Part shown: positions 57,109 to 64,000 of the stretch, in pieces
Layout of the letters: each line of letters starts with the position of its first letter
How positions within the stretch are numbered: the stretch's first letter is position 1
Assembly: GCA_038380435.1 (NCBI GenBank)
Contig: JAWZYU010000013.1
Location: 14,893,901-14,957,900, forward strand
DNA from: Ryuthela nishihirai
Lineage: Eukaryota > Arthropoda > Arachnida > Araneae > Heptathelidae
Direction: 5' to 3'
DNA: 64,000 nucleotides
Program-made: the position numbers and the translations under genes
The notes under the pieces: generated by a model
Told to the model about the DNA's origin: nothing
The model's database searches: none
What the model saw: the letters and a program-made list of their open reading frames with translations, nothing else

Positions 57109-58300
57109 TTAGAACATCACTGAAATGCTCAGCCCACCTAGCCATGACAAAATCCTCCCCTTCTATAACCTTACCTTGTTTATCCTGCAATCCGTGTATG
57201 CCTGTCCGTTTTCTACCACATAAAACATTAACTATCGGGTACAGCTCTCTGCTGTTGTGCTTGCCTAACTGCTTCCTCAGCTTTGTCAGTCAAGCCATCA
57301 AGCCAAAGATTCTTATCAGTAGCCAACTGATCCTTTACACGTTTATTAAGCTCTCTGTAATCCTTTCTATTAGGACTAGTAGGGTACTGATTAAGGATAT
57401 TCCTGCAGTTCTTCTTTCTGAAATAAGCTCAAGTGCCTTATCACTTAAATAATTCTGCCTCCTCTGCTCCATTTTTCCTAAAAGAGTACTGTTAGTTTCC
57501 AAAAAAGCCTGTTTAAAATGGCCCCATTCTTCCTCAACTTCAGTATTAAGCAAACCATGACTGTCATAATGACTAAGTAACCTATCATGGTAAGCTTTAG
57601 CTATAACTGGGTCTTTCAGAACTTCAGTATTAAAGGTAAATTTTTTAACTTTAGCACAACACTTTTTAAGTTTAAGTTGCAAGACACTTTTAACAAGGTA
57701 ATGGTCAGATCCAATTTCAGCTCCCCTATATGTCCTGGTATTCTAACAGAACTAGCCCATTTGCTGTTAATTAATATATAATCAATCATATTCTTATGCA
57801 GCCATCAGGTGAAACCCATGTGTACTTATGTATGTCATGGTGTTTGTAATATGTGCTAGTTATTCTGAAACCATTGAGTTTACTTACGTGTAGGAGACGT
57901 TGCCCATTGCCATTGCAGCTACCAATACCAAAAAGGCCTATCACCCCTCCCCAAAGGTCAGAGTCAATACCAACTTTGGCATTGAAGTCACCTAGAACAA
58001 GGATAATATCTCCTTTCTTGACAGAATTCAAAATATCCTGAAGTTGTCCGTAAAACCTATCCATAACAGCAGATAACATTCAAGTCTTTAATAATTGTCT
58101 TAAATTTTGCTGTAAGAAACATTTCATTAATGCACTCATCCTAGAAGAGCATTACTAGCAAGTCTGCTAAGAAGCAAACCCATGCCTTGGTAATGCTTTC
58201 CATCTTCCCTCCTTGTAAAGAGAAATTTAAAGTTATTTTTAAGTAGCTCACCTTTACCTGTCCATCTGGTCTCTTGCAAGCATAGAATATCTAGGTTATA

Positions 58301-58395
58301 GCGCTGGAATTCTTGCCTGAGAATTCTTGCCTGCGCTGGAATTCTTGCTGGAATTCTTGCGCTGGAATTCTTGCCTGCGCTGAATTCTTGCCAGA
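58301..58395. repeat. Local expansion GCTGGAATTCTTGCCTG
   Basis: Five to six irregular copies of a GCGCTGGAATTCTTGCC unit occur inside LINE G. The single-copy original is present in LINE D near 39391 (inverted). The expansion creates the arginine/alanine/glutamine-rich frame seen there; it is not a protein feature. Confidence 0.85.
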
Positions 58396-58551
58396 TGATT
58401 CTGATCTTCTTGATGAACGCCAAGAGAATAATGTCTATATAATATCCTCACGTTCCACATTCCTGCAGAGAGAAAATAATTCGTAGGTTTTTTAAAGAAA
58501 CTAGGATTATTGAGATAGGTAGGGCCAACAATATCAAAGAGCCCCCTGATC

Positions 58552-58944
58552 ACAGACTCCTTTGCCTAACCTCATCATTAGTTACAAAGTTAAACCACCT
58601 AATACCCAAGATACTACGTAATTATCTGGAAGAGAATTACGTAGTATCTTGAATACCAAGAATTACGTAAGCATCTGGAATCAAAAGCATCTAGTTTCCT
58701 GTTATCTTGTTTACAAAGTGTCCAAGTTTCACTACCATAACTAACCCTAGAAAGAACCAAACTATTATACAGTCTAATTTTAGTCTTTAGGTGTATACAC
58801 CTATTTCTCCACACTCTCCATAGATTCTTAAAAGTCCCGGCAGCAATCCCTATTCGTCTGTTAATCTCATACCGCACATCACCATTATCTGTTACATAGC
58901 TCCCAAGATAATTAAACTGTGACACCTGCTCAAGACTGCAACCA
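58552..58944 (-). mobile_element. RTE-like LINE copy H, internal fragment
   Basis: This minus-strand piece runs from the pre-C-terminal region (CAGACTCCTTTGCCTAACC) to GACTGCAACCAT and encodes CSLEQVSQFNYLGSYVTDNG, TFKNLWRVWRNR and SRVSYGSETWTLCKQ. It is truncated on both sides, joins LINE G directly at 58552, and ends 58 bp before an Atg1 donor site. The NGD marker puts it in the B/F subfamily, unlike the adjacent E/G copy. Confidence 0.88.
58608..58650. repeat. Perfect 16-bp hairpin within LINE H
   Basis: AAGATACTACGTAATT at 58608-58623 and its exact inverse at 58635-58650 enclose 11 bases. Sister copies have only one such block (AAGATACTGCGTAAGC), so the inverted copy arose in this insertion. 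Confidence 0.9.
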
Positions 58945-59001
58945 TACTTTTCAATATTGATGTAGAAACTAATTATGTGGATTAAAACATATATCACCTA
59001 C

Positions 59002-59094
59002 CTTTAATATCTTTATTTCCTTTCCCAAAAGATTTTGTGATTTTGACAAATTCTTCTTGGTTATACTTTTAATAGCAACTGTTAAAGCATGATT
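59002..59094 (-). CDS. Atg1: Atg1/ULK kinase, ATP-binding lysine exon (first visible)
   Basis: This 93-nt, 31-codon exon starts NHALTVAIKSITKKNLSK and ends LLGKEIKILK. It contains the beta-3 Lys of VAIK that binds ATP phosphates and the alpha-C Glu of GKEIKIL that pairs with it. The acceptor TTTTTCAG follows 59094 and the donor GTAGGTG starts at 59001. It enters in phase 0, so an upstream exon with the start codon and the glycine loop is required. I could not find that exon between 59095 and 64000. A LINE fragment ends 58 bp from the donor (58944). Confidence 0.95.
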
Positions 59095-59640
59095 CTGAAA
59101 AACAAAAAATATACTTTTGAATGCCACATCATTAATTTTTTTCTTTTTGTCAGTCATCTCTTTTTTGAATGAGTATAAAAGCAGGGAAAAGTTTTTATCT
59201 TCTCCTCCCCAACATTGGTATATGCCTTTGCTCTCACTTGTAGTAAAAACTGATGGCTGGTCAAATTTTCCAAATTTCCCTTCACCTGACCATTTTACCA
59301 TTTTGCTGACAAAGTAATATAATAACAAATATTGCTTACTTATATAAATACTATTCAACATTCAAATACAAATCACTATTACACTTAAAATGAGCAAAGC
59401 AACTATAGTAAGTACACACAATCAGTATTTATCTAACGTATAACTGATTAGATTTTGAATTATTTAATATTATCTCTATAACTAGGGCTCAATAAAAGTT
59501 TTAGTTCACCATTAAGTAAAAATACTATTTGTTAGAGGTTTTATGTTTTGCTAATATTTTAATTAATAAATAATGTCCACAGAGTTACCTGTTGACTTTT
59601 TAATGTCCATAAATCAATAAATGGTTTTGTGGAAAAAAGT
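59095..59640. other. Intron upstream of the first visible Atg1 exon
   Basis: No further exon, and in particular no GxGAFAVV glycine-loop coding, was found here. The long minus-strand frame through it is open by chance on the upstream side of the exon. Confidence 0.45.
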
Positions 59641-59780
59641 TTCACTGATGTGTGGATTGGAACCTATGTATTACCAGATACATACTAGAATAATCTAAGA
59701 CCACTGAACTAATTAATGCTGGTAGAGCATTACATACTGGAGAGACATGGGTTCGAATCCCACAGGTCGGCAAAACTTTT
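59640..59780. repeat. Pair of tRNA-like blocks in opposite orientation
   Basis: On the plus strand GCTGGTAGAGCATTACATAC with ATGGGTTCGAATCCCACAGG (box B perfect, T-arm closed) lies at 59717-59770. On the minus strand TTAGTTCAGTGGTCTTAGAT with ATAGGTTCCAATCCACAC lies at 59703-59645. Neither folds into a complete tRNA, because 5' acceptor and D-arm bases are missing. They are probably SINE remains, arranged like the inverted pair at 48755. Confidence 0.5.
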
Positions 59781-60926
59781 TATTTCTACAAAACCATATA
59801 CTGATTTACTAATATTATTCAACACCACAGAAATGGTATCAAGCAATAAGTCTGGATGGTTCTCTGACTTATTTACCATTATAAATATTTTAACATTTCT
59901 GTCTCCTTAATATCTCTTGAAAAGTTTGCATTGAATCATTGAAAAGAATTATCACTTGTTAGCATTCCTTATATAAATTCTGCCACAGATGGTTCATTCA
60001 AATTAATCATCATCAGCAAAATGTTTTAATATAGCAGAACGACTGTTTTGAACCATCCCACCTGACTTTTCTGTTGACTCACATTTATTCTTCACTCTAT
60101 AAGATGTCAGCATTTAATAATTAATCATCATTTTGAACTTTAATTTCCTAGAAAACATCTAATTTATTGTTTACTAAATCTAATCACTTCAATTCATGTC
60201 CCTAACTTTAACATAATATTAGGAGAATAAGCAGAAAAATAGACAAATACTAATTTGCCACTCATCATAGATTAATAAACAAGGATATTTATGAGCTCTG
60301 ATTAAAATGCTTCAACCACCAAGCATCTATCTGAAAAATCAATATAAAATAATACAGGAGAAAAAACATAAGACACTTAAAGTATCAGTTTGTTCTCAAC
60401 AGAAATAAAAGCATAAACTCATAAAAAGCAATCCCATTTGGCACAAAAAAAGGTGCTTAAAAAGAGGTCCTTTATTGCATGCAATCAATAGGCATTTGAT
60501 TCCAGTTTCATCCAAAAAAAAATTGGTTTCAATACCTAAAGTTTTGTACCATAAAAATTATCTTAAGCAATAATATTAATTTTTTTCACTGTTAACCCTG
60601 ATAAAAGTGTTGTTAGTTTCAGTTCACATCTAATTCACACATTCATTAATATGTTACACACACCTCTTTTATATAACTAACATTCATAACATAGACATGC
60701 ATCAAAGTTGATAACAAAATTTGGCACAAAAAGAATTGAGTGACTATTCTCCTGAAACTATCTATAAAAAAAGGATAATTCCTTACCATGTTATCTAGTT
60801 CAGTGTTGTCTAAAGGTCAAAAAGATTCAGCTGTTATCTATTTTGATTAATTATTTAAATTTCATATGATTTTTGTTTCGTAAAATTTACTTTTTCTTCC
60901 TAATAAGCAAAATATATTGTTGGTTA
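59781..60926. other. Intronic or upstream sequence without identified feature
   Basis: Nothing is recognised. Confidence 0.4.
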
Positions 60927-61050
60927 TCAGTGGCATACCCAAAAATTCTAATGGGTGCTGGAGGTGATATGTTTGAATCTAATAGGAGAGTTGACATGCT
61001 TGCGTATTTGATTTTCAAAGACTGCCTTAAAAATTACATGTTATTGTAGT
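60927..61050 (+). repeat. Dispersed repeat, copy 2
   Basis: It is collinear with 13212-13345 (CAGTGGCATACCCAAAAATT, GTTTGAATCTAAT, GATTTTCAAAGACTGCC). Confidence 0.6.
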
Positions 61051-61169
61051 CCTTGGCAGAGTTTTTAGCTTTTAATCCCACACATGGAGAGGCTACTGGG
61101 TTGTGTCTACTAAAGCTAGTAAACCAGAATTAGATCAATAACAATGGCTATTAACAACTTAAGTGCAGC

Positions 61170-61514
61170 ATGAGGAAACTTGTTAAATACTATTTTCTGG
61201 GCAAGGGTAAAGCTGCCTCATACACTTGCATAGAAAAAAAAATTTATGGAGAGGGGGATATTAAATTTAAATTTAATTTGCCACCTAAGGAGTTAAGCAA
61301 GAATCTATGTATAAAACATTCATTATGGCCTAGAGCAGCATACATATTGTACAAGACTCAGAAAAGTATTAACAAAGATATTACTTTCATTGATAGTGGT
61401 ATTAAACTGAAAAATACTTTTGTACATACTATATATGGAAAAAAATTAGTAAAATTAATCATAAAAAAAACAATAATAGCTCTAGACAACAAATTGAAAC
61501 TTTTCTTTTTATAA
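61170..61514 (+). other. Open frame of 114 codons, not recognised
   Basis: The plus-strand frame begins MRKLVKYYFLGKGKAASYT and is Lys/Ile/Leu-rich, with a middle part IKFKFNLPPKELSK. It has no motif I know. Its codons follow the local AT bias. It could be a chance frame, a decayed transposon domain or a small gene. No splice or promoter signal supports it. Confidence 0.2.
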
Positions 61515-61839
61515 GTGGTCAAATAGGATGTTTTTAACTAATTTTGTGGTGCTGAATTCAAATATGGCTGTGAAAAATCTGCAGCATGTACAGTTTTTTT
61601 TTAATTACGGATTAATGTATTCCAAATTTCAATGAATATGCTTATCTAAAAAATGAAAATAAATATGACTATTTTATTAAATTGCAACTTAAAACTCATT
61701 AATTAATTACATGATTACAGTGAAAAAAAAAATCAGAAACATCATTGTTATAGACCACTGAATATAAAGTAACAAATGAAACAATATTGAAATGCAAAAT
61801 AGGAAAACATGGGTAAGGATCTTTTATACTTACAGAAGT

Positions 61840-63468
61840 TCATTTTTGTCTTTTATGAGTTGAGGTATCTTCCTTCTGCAAGAACCAGCAGTAGTTACCC
61901 ATCATTGCTGGGTCCCACCTGCCATGGTATCTCTCCTCCATGGTTTGGATATCCTGGTGAAATCTTTCCCCTTACTCATCACTGACAGCTGCTAAGTTCT
62001 TGGGAAAGAAGTTGAGATGCAAGTGCAAGCAATAGATCTTCAAAGACATTCGGCAGCCAAGATTTTCATATTTTTGAGAAGATCTTGAATGAGCTGATGG
62101 TAATTTTCCTCTTTGTGATTCCCCAGAAAACCCTGGACAACAGACATGAAGGATTTCCATGCAGTGCACACATTCATATTCAGTTTTTCTTCAAAGACAG
62201 TGTCATTCAGTAGCTTCCTCATCTGAGGACCAACAAAGATCCCTTCTTTGAGTTTGGCATCACTTAGTTTTGGAAAATTTTCTTCAAATGCAAAAACCCT
62301 TTACCAGTTTTGTCCAGTCTTTACAAAGTTTTTCATAAGCCCCAGTTTGATGTGTAGTGGTGGGAGCAGAACCATCAGAGGGGTCAACTAGAGGCTTATA
62401 CCTCACATTACTCTTTCCAGGAATAAAAACATCTCTTTTGGGCCAGTCTTTTATTTTGCAGCATTCCTTTCTGGCCCTACTGTCCCACAAACACAGAAAA
62501 CAGCAAACCTTTGTGAAGCCTCCTTAAAGTCTGAGCAAGAGAGATATGATTTTTAGATCACCACATATTATCCACTTAAACTGGTCATATTTTATCCATG
62601 CTTTCATAAGTTTCCTTCATTCCCACAGCATGTGTCACTGGAATGGAAGATTTTTGGTTTCCTTTATGCAAAAGGACAACTTTTAAGCTGAATTTTGAAG
62701 AATCTATAAATAGATGTCATTCCTTAGGATCGTGAGTTGTTCCAATTTCTTTCATCAGCCCTAAAATATCTGTGCAGAAACACAAACCATCTTGCATCTC
62801 ATAATAAGCAGATAAAGCCAAATTCCTCTTCAACAGAAGAACTTTGGTACCTTTGGCAAGAAGATTCCACTCTTGAATCTTGAACCTAAAACCTCAGCTT
62901 GTTATTTGAAAAGTCCTAGGTCTTGAACAAGATCATTTAGTTCATTTTGCTGAATCAGAAGAGGCTTGTCTAACTTTTCAGGGCTGTATGTAGGATCAGG
63001 ATCTGTATGTGCCTCAGTCTTCCTCTGATGAATGTGAATCCATCTCCTCCCAGTTGGTTGGAGGTGTTGGTATAGAAGATCTTCTCCATGAGGAACTGAC
63101 CTTATGGTTGAAGGCACAAATGGATATTGTATTTTGCTTTTGTTCTTTTTTTGAAAAGCCTGACACTTTAGTTAAACAAAAATAGCAATCATGCAAGTGA
63201 CTAGTTGGCTCACACCAAACCATTGGAACTGCAAATGGCATGGATTTTATCTTACCTTTCAACCATTCACTCAGGCCAAGAAAACACGAAATGCAGCATA
63301 CATGTGGAGCCCATGTTTTGTCCTGATCTCCAACATGACATCCAAAATACAAATATTCTTCACAATCTTTGTCAAAGAAAAACCCTAGGATTTTAAAATA
63401 TAATTTTCACACATATAACCAAACTTATCTGGCACATGAACACCATCGCGACACTGTCTTTGTGCCAT
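61840..63468 (-). pseudogene. Broken copy of an intronless invertebrate protein family of unknown function
   Basis: The minus-strand frame opens with ATG at 63468 (MAQRQCRDGVHVPDKFGYMC). The pieces in family order are YFGCHVGDQDKTWAPHVCC and WLKGKIKSMPFAVPMVWCEP (63350-63220), LLIQQNELNDLVQDLGLFK (62970-62910), HLFIDSSKFSLKVVLLHKGN (62715-62660), a WDSRARK...WPKRDVFIPGKSNV stretch (62490-62410), VVQGFLGNHKEENYHQLIQD (62130), CRMSLKIYCLHLHLNFFPKN (62050-61990) and GERFHQDIQTMEERYHGRWD (61965-61900), with stop at 61840-61842. I recognise these motifs from uncharacterised proteins scattered in arthropod and cnidarian genomes. Stops (for example after VSDE and PKE) and frameshifts make it a pseudogene of about 540 codons with no introns. 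Confidence 0.75.
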
Positions 63469-63655
63469 TTAAACGCCAAATTTCACTCTTCAACGTACAG
63501 CACGCATTCCTCCTACAATGAAAACAACAAGAACGGTGGCCTGAGGTTAGGTTGCTGTTAAATGTTTTCTCCCACTTGGCAATCAGTGTTGCCAGTCGCA
63601 AAAAGTAAAAAATTTAGTATCCTCCCAGTTGCCTGGAGGTGTTGGTAGGAAGATC
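63043..63655 (-). repeat. Short duplicated block inside and upstream of the 61.8-kb pseudogene
   Basis: TCCTCCCAGTTGGTTGGAGG...AGAAGATCTT at 63046-63085, which encodes the PTPPTNWEE stretch, recurs at about 63616-63655 as TCCTCCCAGTTGCCTGGAGG...GGAAGATCTT, outside the frame and upstream of its ATG. It is either a fragment of a second copy of the family or a local duplication. Confidence 0.55.
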
Positions 63656-63877
63656 TTAATAGGGGTTAAAATGAGCAATAACATAAAAACGTGATGTGCT
63701 AGTCATTTTTTTAAGGCAAGGTCTGAAATCAGCACCTGAAAAAATAGTTAAAGGCAGCTACAATTGATCATGTTATAAAAACTCATAACCTGTGTAATTT
63801 TTTCTGTATAAGCATTAAGTGAATTCTATAACTACAGGTAATCTGTATATTTACTATGGATTGACTTTTTTCTTAAC

Positions 63878-64000
63878 CCTTCCAGTGTTCAGAACGTATA
63901 TATCCGTTTTTAGTACAATAAAACGATTTTTAAAAAAATAAAAATTGCCACTTTAAAATTTTTTAATAGATATCTTATAAAAATATGTAATTTAAGCTTG
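63878..64000 (+). mobile_element. End of the TTAA-flanked (piggyBac-like) repeat family, cut by window edge
   Basis: TTAA at 63874-63877 is followed by CCCTTCCAGTGTTCAGAACG, then GTTTTTAGTACAATAAAACG, AAAAATTGCCACTTTAAAAT and ATCTTATAAAAATATG. These match the reverse complement of 8565-8902 and the sequence at 28470. The element continues past the window. Confidence 0.6.

Larger units (their letters stand above)
56076..58552 (-). mobile_element. RTE-like LINE copy E/G, 5' part
   Basis: It continues copy E beyond the inserted LINE F: RT core (LDYVDD at about 56150, so the usual YADD reads YVDD; GVRQGCILSPFLF; SPGVDEITTEML), pre-RT region and endonuclease (GDFNAKVG near 57985, QETRWTGKG near 58270). 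It carries a SINE-2 insertion (56981-57108), an internal expansion at 58301-58395 and a deletion near 58060. It ends in the region just upstream of the endonuclease at about 58552. Confidence 0.92.

Noticed and set aside
58136..58553. Arg/Ala/Gln-rich minus-strand frames
   Set aside because: They are produced by the GCTGGAATTCTTGCC expansion inside LINE G.
58969..59361. 130-codon minus-strand frame as a complete protein
   Set aside because: Only the 31 codons at 59002-59094 match Atg1; the rest is intron read through before the acceptor and after the donor.
59717..59775. Candidate tRNA gene with perfect box B
   Set aside because: The 5' acceptor strand and D-arm are incomplete; a second, inverted tRNA-like block adjoins it, so it was treated as SINE remains.

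Overview
The window is eukaryotic, AT-rich and intron-dominated. It lies inside one host gene on the minus strand: the autophagy-initiating Ser/Thr kinase Atg1/ULK (unc-51). Eight short exons between 59094 and 835, read right to left, give about 207 contiguous residues of the kinase domain, from the beta-3 lysine region to the part after the APE motif. All visible splice sites are GT/AG and the phases agree. The first exon or exons (glycine loop) and the rest of the protein lie outside the window or were not recognised. The wording of the kinase (for example ELTELHHENVVALLDCK and KGTLSEDT) resembles arthropod Atg1. With the large introns, the AT bias and the transposon types, an arthropod is likely and a chelicerate is plausible; the organism is inferred, not proven.

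The introns (about 2.5 to 15 kb) are packed with mobile DNA. (1) An RTE-like non-LTR retrotransposon (endonuclease plus reverse transcriptase, GAT-repeat 3' tail) is present as at least seven pieces: 4489-7150 (-), 14302-16228 (+), 17994-19250 (+), 38580-42231 (+, full length with a 13-bp target duplication), 52475-56075 (+, nearly full length), one minus copy split into 51517-52474 and 56076-58552 by that insertion, and 58552-58944 (-). None has an intact reading frame. (2) Two abundant tRNA-headed SINE families occur, here called SINE-1 (about 370-385 bp, AACCC-type tail) and SINE-2 (about 205 bp), plus scattered smaller tRNA-like elements (SINE-3). (3) Tc1/mariner/pogo DNA transposons are frequent: a recent 1493-bp mariner at 36861-38353 with perfect 41-bp ends, a Tc1 at 31968-33552 carrying a nested SINE, a long-inverted-repeat mariner derivative at 45136-47790 carrying a nested pogo-type element, and several decayed transposases. 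(4) Small TTAA-flanked (piggyBac-like) elements and large fold-back elements also occur.

Layout from left to right: 0-4 kb holds Atg1 exons, a Tc1 fragment and a fold-back repeat. 4-7 kb holds a SINE abutting a LINE. 7-9 kb holds a tandem repeat and a TTAA-type end. 9.6-13 kb holds a Tc1 remnant, an Atg1 exon and SINEs. 14-19 kb holds LINE pieces and an Atg1 exon. 19.5-28.5 kb holds a SINE-1 cluster, an Atg1 exon and a 0.9-kb fold-back element. 31-38 kb holds Tc1, SINE-2, an Atg1 exon and the young mariner. 38.5-43 kb holds the full-length LINE, a Tc1 half and a TTAA mini-element. 44-50 kb holds an Atg1 exon and nested mariner/pogo elements. 51.5-59 kb holds a nested LINE complex ending just beside an Atg1 exon. 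61.8-63.5 kb holds a broken intronless copy of an invertebrate protein family of unknown function.

I found no CRISPR array, operon, rRNA or intact tRNA gene. The most informative material is the dated layering of insertions and the two-subfamily structure of the LINE.
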